This document shows, piece by piece, positions 5,505-14,514 of a DNA stretch of 14,651 nt (the first letter of the stretch is position 1; the number at the start of each line of letters is the position of its first letter). Origin of the DNA: Thiotrichales bacterium (GTDB lineage Bacteria; Pseudomonadota; Gammaproteobacteria; UWMA-0217); assembly GCA_024763135.1 (NCBI GenBank), contig JANTGD010000050.1:1-14651 (forward strand), written 5' to 3'. The translations under genes and the position numbers were made by a program. The notes under the pieces are model-generated. The model was not told the origin of the DNA and did no database searches. It saw only the letters and a list, made by a program, of their open reading frames with translations.

Positions 5505-6140
5505 TTCACCACAATCTGCTCGTGCCAGAATTAATCAGCAATCCCTTGAAAGGGAGCAAAATGCTTTATCGGTTGAGGCTCTTTGAAACGAAGAACATAG
5601 GAGAGAACCATACGGTTTTTCAGTGTACGGTGAATCGCCCTTTTTGTAATCCATCGTTGCATAAATTCATGCACAATCATGCTCTCGACCTCAAACAGAG
5701 TGGCGGTGAGGGGCTGAATACTTGTAAGAACTTGTGCAACGATCATAAGGCCAAACGTTTTAGTTGATCGTTTGCCACGATCATGCAGCCAGACAGTGCT
5801 AAATACGACAGGCTCTCAGGAGTCGAGAGAACGGTGGGTGGGTAAGCATTTCTTTTTGGGTAATACTATGGTACCGGGTTAAAAAGCGAACAATTCAGAG
5901 CAAAGCCTCTTGCAGCGCGCCCCCAGGGGTTACGGGACAAAGCGCGGCTCGTCGATAATGGCCCGCTCCGTTCCAAGCGGCGTTACATCCGGGGCGTTCC
6001 CCAGGGGCGAGTCTCAGGACACTCATTCACGATGTTGCACCGGTTTGACGTTAAAGGAGTTTGCCTGTGCCGGTCGCCTTGTGTCTGAGTACCCCGAGAC
6101 TCGCTGAATGCGGGTTTACAATGGCGTGTGTTAGTAAGGT
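5505..6140. other. Gap between the giant gene and flagellin 2, no convincing gene
   Basis: Open frames here are short, overlap one another on both strands (5417-5767 plus, 5531-5746 minus, 5910-6107 plus) and show no recognisable domain or good ribosome binding site. Structure does exist: AACGATCA/TGATCGTT inverted repeats near 5738-5772, a repeated ACGATCAT, a CTCTC/GAGAG stem near 5812-5829, repeated CCCCAGGGG-type motifs around 5920 and 6000, and widely spaced inverted arms at 6007-6015 and 6096-6104. No clear terminator for the giant gene was found. This may be a collection of dispersed repeats or decayed mobile DNA. Confidence 0.5.
6007..6104. repeat. Widely spaced inverted repeat downstream of the giant gene
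   Basis: GCGAGTCTC at 6007-6015 and its exact complement GAGACTCGC at 6096-6104 are separated by 80 bases, with C-rich runs next to both arms. It lies about 40 bases after the giant gene's stop in the direction of transcription. It could be the ends of a small element or a large RNA fold; no direct repeats flanking it were recognised. Confidence 0.45.
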
Positions 6141-9100
6141 TTAACTGCTGTGCTGCAAGCTTGCCGGGACAGAACGGTGGCTTTGATCAGATGACGAAAG
6201 GGCTAGTTCCCATTCCTGCAAGTGGTCCTCGAGAAGGTAGTGCTCGAATACCCAGTCTCTCAGTTTGTCCCCGGCTGTGGTGAGCGCTTCCGGATCTGCC
6301 AATGCCGCGCGAATTGCTTGAATCCATGCCTCTGGCTCATTGGGTACCCGTGTGACGGGTACATGATTGGTACGGTAGGGGTAGATATCGGAGCAGATTA
6401 CAGGCCAACCCATCGCGCCGTATTCGAGTAGTCTGAGATTGCTCTTGGCTTCGTTGAATGCATGCAGTTCCAATGGCGCGATCGCAAGGTCGAGATTCAG
6501 GCTCGCCATGGTCTGCGGATAACGATCCATGGAGACGAAATCGATAAATTCATGTACATATGGTTTGATTTCATCGGGACACATGCCCATAAAAACCCAT
6601 TCGACGTCATTGGCTAATGTTTTCACCACGTCAAAAACAATTTCCAGGTCACCCTGATGCTGCTGCGCGCCTACCCAGCCCACTCGGGGTTTGGTACTGA
6701 ACCGACGTTGCGACGTCAGTCCAGTCCAACGTGCTTTTGCCAAGCGGTTTGGAATAACGACGATGTCATCGATTAAATGGGCATAGGCTTCTGCCAGCGG
6801 TTGCGTCGAAACAATGAGACGATTGCATGCATTGAGTAACCGTCGCAATCGGGATCTTGCATCACGGAAATGACGTTTGTTGTTGGTATATGAGGCACTT
6901 TTCTCCGGTATTTCGGTGATCAAGTCATCCAAAGAACAAACCCGCTGCATCGATGGTAGATACGTTGCAACCTCCTCCAATAGCGTGAGCTGCATGTCAT
7001 CGATTGCAGCCTGTACAACGAGCGTATCGGGTTGTAATCGGCTGATTTCCGTAAGGCTGATAGAACGCTTTCTTGAAGTGCTGAGTCGGTTGTATTCACA
7101 TTGCTGCAAACCGGCATCGCTCAATGCGTCGAAAGGCTGTATCACCCGGTATTCCCCGCTGCCGCCGCGAAGCGGAATTCCCAGTACTCGGGGACGATCG
7201 TGGAAATTAACGTCCCAGTTTCTTGGGAGACCGTTTGCCACACCAAAGCCTGTGCTCGCAAGTTCCAGGTTAGGATTATAATTGGGATCATCGGCTAAGC
7301 GTGGCAACCAGGATTTCAGCAGTGAAGCACGTTCCCGTTGCCATTGGGCAATTCGCTTCAGCTGGCGTTGGGTGTTTTCGATGTCGTCTTCTCTCGCTTC
7401 GAGTTGCTCATGTTGAACTATCGTTGCATAGGGCGTCCAAACATGTTTGTAACCGAGGTCTGTGAGCTTCAAACAGAGGTCGACGTCGGCGTAGTGCAGG
7501 TCATAGGTTAATTCTGTAAATCCACCTGCTTGTTTGAATAGGTTGGTTGCGATCATCATGCAGTTACTGCTAATGGCTGAGTAATTTTGATCGACTTGGG
7601 CGCGGTCCATATAGCCCCGATCCTTGAGGGACCAAGTCTTATCAAAGGCGCATCCCGCAGCGTTGTCGCGTCCCAGGATGAGCCCCGTCTGTTTGAGTTG
7701 GGCGCTCTCTGGGTAGACAATGCGCGGTCCCACCACTGCAATTTCTGGTCTTGCTGCATGGTTGAGCAGCCGACTGAGCCACTGCGGCTGAATGATTTCT
7801 GAGCTGGCATCAAGAAACGTAAGGTAGGTTCCCCGAGCGATGCGAGCGGCGGCATTAGCCAGACGGGAAATACTATATTCCGTGGTGATTGAGGAAAATC
7901 TGAGTCGATCGCCGTAGCGTGTTTCGAGTCGCGATGTTACCGTTTCAATTTCAAGATCTTCGCTCTGGGGGGCGGAGATGATGACTTCAAAGTTCGTATA
8001 ATCCGTTTTTTGAAATATTGAGTCGACGCAGGACTCAAGAAATTCGGGCCGATTCGTACTTAAGACGATCAATGACACTTTGGGTGTCTCTGCAAATTCG
8101 TATACAGTACGCAAAGTACCAGGCAGATAGCCAGGCTCAACCGAGGCCTGGCATCCTAATCGTTTTAAATGTTCCTGGACACTTTGTCCTAGCTGTCGCT
8201 CATCGATTGCCAATGCGGCGGCAGGTGCGGCATGCCATAGTACATCAGCAATATGCCCGATGCCTTCATCGCCATAGGTTTCATAGATTCTCAGGGCAAG
8301 ATCGTGGGTCTCGAGCCCCGGCAGAGCGGGTACACCTCCCAAAGACTGTAGCACTTTCCGGCGAAAAAATGCCGTGTTACCGAGGTAAGGGAGGGCGCGA
8401 AGGAGATCAAGATTAATATCTGGCTTAAAAGCTGGATTGATCTTCTCTCCGTCTGTGTCGAACTCATCATGATCCGTGTAAACGCAGTGCCAAGCATTGT
8501 TTAAGTTGGCATAGTCGCCTATTTGCAATAATGTGTGAGGTTCAAAGGTCGTGCCGGGCCGCAACAAAGCAACCCAATCGGCTTCTACAATCGCAATGAT
8601 TTCGTTTAACAGGGCGTGGGGATCTTGCATCTCTGCGCAGTGGATCCAGTCCAAGGCAGGTGTGTCATTCCACAGCGTGTCAGGAGACGGTGTTTCTGCA
8701 ATGACGCTCAAACGCCAGGTTGGGTACATTTGAGCCGCGATCGATTCTAGGCTGTTAGCCAGTAGCGGTTCTTCGCCAGTGAGCACAAACATAATCAGGT
8801 GAAAAGATGGTTTCTTTTGCCACTGCAACATCATACGTTCAGCAAACAGCTGACCATCGATTTCTCTCAAGGCGTGATTATGTATCCAATCCTGATACCG
8901 AATATTATTGATTTTTACTCTGAGTTTTTTTCTAAGCTCTAGGTATGCATCATTTTCCGGAGCTTCTTTTAGAGCGTCGCTGAGTAAGGCCACGCTAAGT
9001 TCGGCGTGCTTCACTTGCTCATCGGTGGCTTTGATGTCGGAAATGTTATCTAGATTAGCAAGTATCTTATTGCCGATCGCGTAAAAAAATTCGGTACGAT

Positions 9101-12100
9101 CCTCCACACTTAGTTTTGGATGACGGTGCGTGGTGATCACTTTGGCAATCGTGGGCAAGCATGCACCGGTCAACCGGGTGGCATCGAGTGCTTGTTGGAG
9201 CAGGGTGTTGTCTGATTGGTTCGATTGTGGTGGGCAATAGTCTATACCCCATGATCTAAGCAATTTTTTACGTTGCTGTTCTGTGTTTTCATTGTTGCTG
9301 GGGTAACGGTTATATAGCTTCTGGTAAAGCTCGGGTAGATTTTTACGCTCCCGCGTGAGCATATGATCAGCGGAAGATTGGTTTTTGCTGAAATAGACTT
9401 CCACCGTTTGTTTAGGTAAGTGTTCGAAGTCTGTAACTCTCGCCATTTTCAAGAGCATATCCCAATCTTCCAGAGCCGTCAGTTCAGGATCAAAAAAACC
9501 AACTTTTTCAATAAGCGCTCGACGATGCAACCAAGTATTGACCGGAATAAAATTAGCAATATTCAAGCGTTCCTTAGAAAAGGAAATACCAGAATAAGGG
9601 CTATATCGTTCGTTTCTAGACCTTGGGCCATCCGGGCTGTTTTCGGGCAAATAAATTGCCTCTGAGTATATAAATTCCGCTGTTGAGTTTTCTAGCGCAC
9701 TTACGAGTGTGGTCAAGTGCTCAGGGAGAAACCGGTCATCATCGTCCAGATAACAAAGTAACTCCCCTTGAGAGGCCCAAATACCCGTATTTCTGGCTGC
9801 AGATAGTCCTTTGTTGCTGGAGTGGCAGAGGTATTTGATACGTCCCTTAGGATCGATCTTAGATACGAGTTCATGTACATCTTCTCCGGCATCGTTTACG
9901 ACAATAGCCTCCCAGTTGTCATAGGATTGACTCACCAGTGATTGAAGTGCCCTCTGGAGTTTTTCAGGCCGGTTCATTGTGGGTACGATGCAAGAGACGA
10001 GCGGCCGGCTTGGTCGTATCAATTCGCTGCTGTGCTGTGCCGCAGAAGATGCATTATCGTTCAGCCTCATTGCCTCGACTATTTCCAGCAACAGGATATT
10101 GTTGGGATGTTTTGTTAGGCAATCGAGCGCTCGCGCCTGATTTTCAGGACCGCTGTTTCTAAGTTGTTCCTGGGCCCAATGCTGATGCGCCAGATCGAAA
10201 ATATCTCTATGATGAAAAATTATATGCGCAAAAACCTCATTAATCGATGCTAAGGTCATTGATACCATGCTTTGTTCACGGTTTCGATATAGGAACAATG
10301 GCCGGCTAAGATGATAAGAACGACAGCCATGTTTGGCCGCAGCCAACCAAAAGTTCCAGTCTTCTCCTCCAAGAAACATTGCCGGAGAATAACCGTTAAC
10401 TCTTTCCCAAACTGACCTACGATATAAGGAGCAATAATCGTGTACATTACCTTTTTTTAAGGTATCTAGACTGGATTGTGCTTTGACGTGAATGTGGTCG
10501 TGTAGACCGAAGTTTTGTTCATCGACGTAAACGATATCGATTTTCGGTTGTTGTTCGAGTATCGCAATGGTTTCTTCGAGAAAGGTAGGTGCAAGCTTGT
10601 CATCTGCGTCAAGTGGAAGAATGTAACAGCCTACGCTTTCTCTGATTCCAGTATTGCGCGCTTCCGCCAATCCGAGGTTGCTCTGTTCAACCAGGCGGAT
10701 AGTGCATGAGGCATATTTATGGATAAGTCGTTGAGCCGTTTCGGTGGTATGATCTGTACTACCATCATTGACGATAATGCATTCCCAGTTTGGAAAGCTC
10801 TGGGACACGACACTAGCTACGGAATCTTCGAGAAACTCAGCTTGGTTGTAACAGGGAATTATAATTGATACCTTGGGGGTATCTGTATTTTTTTTTAAAG
10901 GTAAACTGATCTCTTGATGGCAGGCATTAGGGGTAAAGTCATGTAACGCTTCGATATCGACTCGGTAGCCTAATGAAAATTTTTCTGCAAGAACTTCGGG
11001 CCCCGAGTCATCGCTTGTTCCGGCGCGATTGTTGAAGTCATTTTGTACCTTGTTGATTGGTGCGCAGAAAGCGATTGATTCATTCGGGCACAGCAAATGA
11101 CTAAAAATATCAGCTAATTGAGGGGCAACGGCTGAGAGTGCTGCTTCGAGAGTGTTCGGGTTCTTGTAGTCTAGTTTCGCCAATAGCGGTAACAGTAATT
11201 CTGTACGGTAGATCGAGCTTGATACTTCCAATGGATATGCAAAGTCACAGTCTTCAGTCGGCCACTCGAAAATATTTAAATCATTAGTGAGCGGCATTAG
11301 CTGAGGAATTGATTGTTCGCGATCCAGAGAATAACAGTAGGTAGTATTACGGCCTAAGCGTAAAGAGGCGCCAATTAAGGTAGGTTCGGCGCTCAGAGGC
11401 TCTATAAAGTGTTGTATTGAAAAATCTTTGACAAATAGGCAGTCATCGACTAGAAACAGTACGTGTTTTGAGTTCTGAATCAATGATATTAAATCATTTT
11501 TGAATGCAAACTCGCGAACAAAAGCTACGTCAGGATATTGTTCTGCTATCTCCTGGTAGTGTCGTTCCATCTCCTCGTTGCTGGTTGTATATAAAACATT
11601 GAGTTTGACTGAGCCAGCATTTTCACAACGTGCCTTAAAGGATGCAATAGTAGCCTCCAGTTGCAATGGGCGATCCTTAGAGAAAATTACTCCCGAGGTT
11701 GTCGCTACATCAGTGGTGCTGTTATCTTTTGAGCTATGGATTACGGTTTGGGGATGTCCCTCGGAGGGTATTTGCGTTTCGGTTTCTTTAAGCTTGACTG
11801 CATCAACATGATAACCAATGGTAAATTGGTCGATCAGGCTGTGTTCTTCGAGTTGAAATAAATACTGCGGTAACCAGTCGGCTAATAATCGACGCACAAA
11901 ATCGGTGTCTTTACGATTCAGTAGCTCGCTTTCGGGAATCAAATGCGCAGCCCGAACACATTCTTGCGCCAATAAATGAAAAAATCCTCCATTGGGGGTA
12001 ATTTCTTGTATTCCCAGGCCAAACTTTCCGCCGAAAGTTCGATACCATTCAGGCGTATAGCCACCATAGTAATGATAGGGCAGTTGATGCAAACCAGAGC

Positions 12101-14294
12101 CTAGGGGAGCCGTTATCAGCAGACGCCCGCCGGGTTTTAATATTCGACTCATTTCGCGTAATGCTTCAATTGGCTCCGGGACGTGTTCCAATACTTCTGT
12201 ACAGAGAATCACGTCGAAGCTGGCGTCGGGCACGGGAATACTGACGATATCTGATGAGTAGTCGATAGTGCCGTACTGGGACTTTCCTCCCAGTTTTATG
12301 CCTTCGTATTTTTCAAAGTCATGGGCTTTGTAGTCGCAGTGCGAAAACAGACTACGATAAGGACAGGTGCCTGCACCAACATCTAATACTTTAGCACCCG
12401 CTGGGATTGACCGCGCTTTTTCTATAACCCACTGATCCCGATCTCTTTGATTGAAGTCGTATAGATAATCTTGGGGAACTTTTTTTGCGAGAGTGGGTAG
12501 AGATGTGGACAGAGGGCTGTTTTCTTCAATACGTTGAGGTATATTTGACGGCGCTTGAGAGTGGTCGTTCTCCAGAGCGGTCCGAAGACTTTTTTTCCAC
12601 GTTGCAAGCGTTGTAGTTTCTGAGGGTGCGACCATGCTGTTTGCCAGTAAATCGTCAGCTGAGCGAAGCAAAATTTCTCGCTCCAGATTCTGCGTTTTAC
12701 GCGCCACCGCATTGACGTTTGACAAGAAGGGTTCGTGCGGCCAAGACCAGCTTTTAATTTCTACGGGAGCGAAACCCATTTTGCTTAAGGTTTCTTCAAA
12801 GCGCTCGGGGTACCAAAGATCTAAATGGTAAGCCCAGGGCGCAGACTGATCGCCTGCCAGATGCCGAGTGATACCACTCTTTACTTTCGCAGTAACGTCT
12901 GACAATAAGGTCCGCGCACATCCCATCAAGTCTGGGGTCTCGATGTGTAACACCCCGCCGATCTTGAGCCATTCATGCCACTGTATGAGTAAAGCCAAAG
13001 CTGTGGCGCGGTCAAAATGCTCAAAAACGTGGTGTAATCGAATTTCATCGACACTACCTTTAGGAAAATTCAATTCCATCAGGTTTTCGAAATAATCGGC
13101 TTTTACAGTCATTACATTGTGTGCATCTTGTGGGTAGTCAACATTGATGTAACCGTCGAGATATTGCTCTCCGCAACCCAGGTGCAAGCGTAATGGTTCA
13201 CCACGTTTCCAAACGCCGGCATTGCTAAGCTGATCAAGCGTGCTAGGGCCTGTGGGATGAGAAGGTGGCATAGTAGCGGCTTGTATGGATGAATCACTTG
13301 GTACTGTTTTCACAGACATCATTGACTGTGCAACATTTGCCTCTTTTTCAGCCAACTCCATTTCCCCTGCAGCTAGCGCGGCCTGTGCGAGGTAGTAGTG
13401 CACGCGCCAATGATCGAGACCCAGCGTTATGCTGCGTTGAAATGACTGAATAGCTTTACGAGAGTCGCTCTCTTGATGCTGTATCAATCCTTGCCACAGA
13501 CAATAGTGCTGTCCCAATCCCAACGTTTCGTCTCTTGTAAAGCGTTCAGCCAGAGTCAACAGTTCGTGACGTTCTGCACCTTTAGCATGCGCAATAATTT
13601 GCTCGGCCTGGAGCAGATCTTCTATCTCAATTTCAGCAGAGTCGAGCACTCGGCTAACCGTACATGCGCGTACTACTTCTGAAACGTTTATCCCTGTATC
13701 CTCTACATATGCGAGTGCGACGTCACCAAAAACGTAGAAATTGTAGTTCGGATCAATGTCCAATAGTGTTCGATAGATCTCGATGAGCGTAGGGTAGCCA
13801 TGTAAAGAGGAGTTTTCTGGCAAATTCTGTGTGACAGGTTGAAACAATCTGAGATCATCGATCAGGACGACAAAGTCTGTTCTACCGGTATTCTTGATGG
13901 CATGCAATTCTTCGAGGATTGGCGTGTTTTTCATCCCCTTTGCAGTCACACCTTCGCTGTAGTGGGCGTCAAGCCAAAGAAGTCCTCGTCCGGAGGATTC
14001 CGCGAGCAAAGCTGGCAAGTGTGTTGCGGAGTCCCCATGATGCACCCGGACATTTCCATAGTGTTTAAAACGAGCACTTGCCTTTTCATGGAGCTCTTTG
14101 CTTAATTCGATGCTTTCTACTTGATTGAAGACCTGTCGTGCAATGTCAACGGTATCTCCCATAAACGTGCCGGTTTCGATAAAGGTGTTCAGGTGAAACA
14201 GGCTTTGGAGTTCCTCCAGAAAATCAGCAGATAAGTTACCATCGGTCGTTTTTACTGGACGGAGTGAAAGAGTGCGTGGTGAATCGGTGATCAT
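6141..14294 (-). CDS. Giant multidomain glycosyltransferase/methyltransferase, probable flagellin glycan enzyme
   Basis: One uninterrupted 2717-residue frame (about 300 kDa, no signal peptide or membrane segment seen, so cytoplasmic). Domains in order: (1) class I SAM-methyltransferase-like, about 30-200 (ETGTFMGDT, WLDAHYSEG); (2) TPR-like helices, 240-325; (3) a second methyltransferase, 365-530 (LHLGCGEQYLDG, NVDYP); (4) a third, methyltransferase-11 type, 610-790 (VLDVGAGTCPYRS, LCTEVLEHV, LKPGGRLLIT); (5) GT-A-like nucleotide-sugar transferase, 865-1080 (VDD at 949-951); (6) GT2, 1140-1345 (LDADD at 1228-1232); (7) GT2, 1430-1645 (LDDDD at 1516-1520); (8) GT2-like, 1830-2020, lacking the usual DxD; (9) GT2-like, 2070-2300 (LDASSE in place of DxD); (10) GT-B family 1/4 domain, 2365-2690 (EAKSNLRLLEYGAMGWPV). 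The tail order GT2-GT2-GT1 resembles the RfbC/FgtA proteins encoded beside Pseudomonas flagellin genes. The ATG at 14294 follows GGAG about 9 bases upstream. A run of nine A residues lies at codons 1133-1136. The acceptor and sugars cannot be deduced; flagellin glycosylation is inferred from context. Confidence 0.88.
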   Translation of the reverse strand: MITDSPRTLSLRPVKTTDGNLSADFLEELQSLFHLNTFIETGTFMGDTVDIARQVFNQVESIELSKELHEKASARFKHYGNVRVHHGDSATHLPALLAESSGRGLLWLDAHYSEGVTAKGMKNTPILEELHAIKNTGRTDFVVLIDDLRLFQPVTQNLPENSSLHGYPTLIEIYRTLLDIDPNYNFYVFGDVALAYVEDTGINVSEVVRACTVSRVLDSAEIEIEDLLQAEQIIAHAKGAERHELLTLAERFTRDETLGLGQHYCLWQGLIQHQESDSRKAIQSFQRSITLGLDHWRVHYYLAQAALAAGEMELAEKEANVAQSMMSVKTVPSDSSIQAATMPPSHPTGPSTLDQLSNAGVWKRGEPLRLHLGCGEQYLDGYINVDYPQDAHNVMTVKADYFENLMELNFPKGSVDEIRLHHVFEHFDRATALALLIQWHEWLKIGGVLHIETPDLMGCARTLLSDVTAKVKSGITRHLAGDQSAPWAYHLDLWYPERFEETLSKMGFAPVEIKSWSWPHEPFLSNVNAVARKTQNLEREILLRSADDLLANSMVAPSETTTLATWKKSLRTALENDHSQAPSNIPQRIEENSPLSTSLPTLAKKVPQDYLYDFNQRDRDQWVIEKARSIPAGAKVLDVGAGTCPYRSLFSHCDYKAHDFEKYEGIKLGGKSQYGTIDYSSDIVSIPVPDASFDVILCTEVLEHVPEPIEALREMSRILKPGGRLLITAPLGSGLHQLPYHYYGGYTPEWYRTFGGKFGLGIQEITPNGGFFHLLAQECVRAAHLIPESELLNRKDTDFVRRLLADWLPQYLFQLEEHSLIDQFTIGYHVDAVKLKETETQIPSEGHPQTVIHSSKDNSTTDVATTSGVIFSKDRPLQLEATIASFKARCENAGSVKLNVLYTTSNEEMERHYQEIAEQYPDVAFVREFAFKNDLISLIQNSKHVLFLVDDCLFVKDFSIQHFIEPLSAEPTLIGASLRLGRNTTYCYSLDREQSIPQLMPLTNDLNIFEWPTEDCDFAYPLEVSSSIYRTELLLPLLAKLDYKNPNTLEAALSAVAPQLADIFSHLLCPNESIAFCAPINKVQNDFNNRAGTSDDSGPEVLAEKFSLGYRVDIEALHDFTPNACHQEISLPLKKNTDTPKVSIIIPCYNQAEFLEDSVASVVSQSFPNWECIIVNDGSTDHTTETAQRLIHKYASCTIRLVEQSNLGLAEARNTGIRESVGCYILPLDADDKLAPTFLEETIAILEQQPKIDIVYVDEQNFGLHDHIHVKAQSSLDTLKKGNVHDYCSLYRRSVWERVNGYSPAMFLGGEDWNFWLAAAKHGCRSYHLSRPLFLYRNREQSMVSMTLASINEVFAHIIFHHRDIFDLAHQHWAQEQLRNSGPENQARALDCLTKHPNNILLLEIVEAMRLNDNASSAAQHSSELIRPSRPLVSCIVPTMNRPEKLQRALQSLVSQSYDNWEAIVVNDAGEDVHELVSKIDPKGRIKYLCHSSNKGLSAARNTGIWASQGELLCYLDDDDRFLPEHLTTLVSALENSTAEFIYSEAIYLPENSPDGPRSRNERYSPYSGISFSKERLNIANFIPVNTWLHRRALIEKVGFFDPELTALEDWDMLLKMARVTDFEHLPKQTVEVYFSKNQSSADHMLTRERKNLPELYQKLYNRYPSNNENTEQQRKKLLRSWGIDYCPPQSNQSDNTLLQQALDATRLTGACLPTIAKVITTHRHPKLSVEDRTEFFYAIGNKILANLDNISDIKATDEQVKHAELSVALLSDALKEAPENDAYLELRKKLRVKINNIRYQDWIHNHALREIDGQLFAERMMLQWQKKPSFHLIMFVLTGEEPLLANSLESIAAQMYPTWRLSVIAETPSPDTLWNDTPALDWIHCAEMQDPHALLNEIIAIVEADWVALLRPGTTFEPHTLLQIGDYANLNNAWHCVYTDHDEFDTDGEKINPAFKPDINLDLLRALPYLGNTAFFRRKVLQSLGGVPALPGLETHDLALRIYETYGDEGIGHIADVLWHAAPAAALAIDERQLGQSVQEHLKRLGCQASVEPGYLPGTLRTVYEFAETPKVSLIVLSTNRPEFLESCVDSIFQKTDYTNFEVIISAPQSEDLEIETVTSRLETRYGDRLRFSSITTEYSISRLANAAARIARGTYLTFLDASSEIIQPQWLSRLLNHAARPEIAVVGPRIVYPESAQLKQTGLILGRDNAAGCAFDKTWSLKDRGYMDRAQVDQNYSAISSNCMMIATNLFKQAGGFTELTYDLHYADVDLCLKLTDLGYKHVWTPYATIVQHEQLEAREDDIENTQRQLKRIAQWQRERASLLKSWLPRLADDPNYNPNLELASTGFGVANGLPRNWDVNFHDRPRVLGIPLRGGSGEYRVIQPFDALSDAGLQQCEYNRLSTSRKRSISLTEISRLQPDTLVVQAAIDDMQLTLLEEVATYLPSMQRVCSLDDLITEIPEKSASYTNNKRHFRDARSRLRRLLNACNRLIVSTQPLAEAYAHLIDDIVVIPNRLAKARWTGLTSQRRFSTKPRVGWVGAQQHQGDLEIVFDVVKTLANDVEWVFMGMCPDEIKPYVHEFIDFVSMDRYPQTMASLNLDLAIAPLELHAFNEAKSNLRLLEYGAMGWPVICSDIYPYRTNHVPVTRVPNEPEAWIQAIRAALADPEALTTAGDKLRDWVFEHYLLEDHLQEWELALSSSDQSHRSVPASLQHSS
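10888..10896 (-). repeat. A9 homopolymer inside the giant gene (slippage site candidate)
   Basis: The coding strand contains nine consecutive A residues spanning codons TTA AAA AAA AAT (residues 1133-1136), in the linker just before the first clear GT2 domain. It is the longest homopolymer I noticed in the gene. In the frame produced by one extra A a stop appears after about 20 codons; with one A lost, after about 11. Either change would release a protein of about 1145-1155 residues containing the three methyltransferase domains and the first GT-like domain. Confidence 0.6.
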
Positions 14295-14514
14295 AGCAAT
14301 GGCTCCATGCCTAATCGGTTGCGCTTTTTTGGCTTGAGATTGGGTGTTCCGTCTACCCTATCTGGATGGACTGTTTAGTGACTATGTTACCCGGCAGGCG
14401 TGCTTAGCGGGTGTGCAATGTATAGATTTCGGGTTTGATGGTATCGGGAGACAACTAAAGTGTAATTGAAATCACAGGTGTTGGGGGTAGTCGCGTTATT
14501 TGCTTTTTTCCATC
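14295..14514. other. Upstream region of the giant gene
   Basis: These 220 bp precede the giant gene's ATG. I see a ribosome binding site (GGAG, part of CATGGAGCCATTGCT) but no sigma-28 consensus and no convincing sigma-54 (GG-N10-GC) or sigma-70 promoter. No gene is visible. Expression from outside the window or from a weak promoter here cannot be distinguished. Confidence 0.4.

Noticed and set aside
5531..5746. 71-codon minus-strand open frame in the gap
   Set aside because: It has the strand of the neighbouring genes, but no ribosome binding site or domain was recognised; a repeat or decayed remnant is just as likely.
5417..5767. 116-codon plus-strand open frame in the gap
   Set aside because: It begins inside the large palindrome, has no recognisable ribosome binding site or domain, and overlaps an equally open minus-strand frame, so coding is not supported.
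5910..6107. 65-codon plus-strand open frame
   Set aside because: It spans the inverted-repeat region and has an Arg/Ser/Gly-rich composition typical of chance translation; no domain or start signal.
14365..14392. Inverted GGGTAACATAGTCACTAAAC resembling the MITE end
   Set aside because: The match needs two indels and two substitutions, and the implied element would extend into the giant gene's coding sequence.
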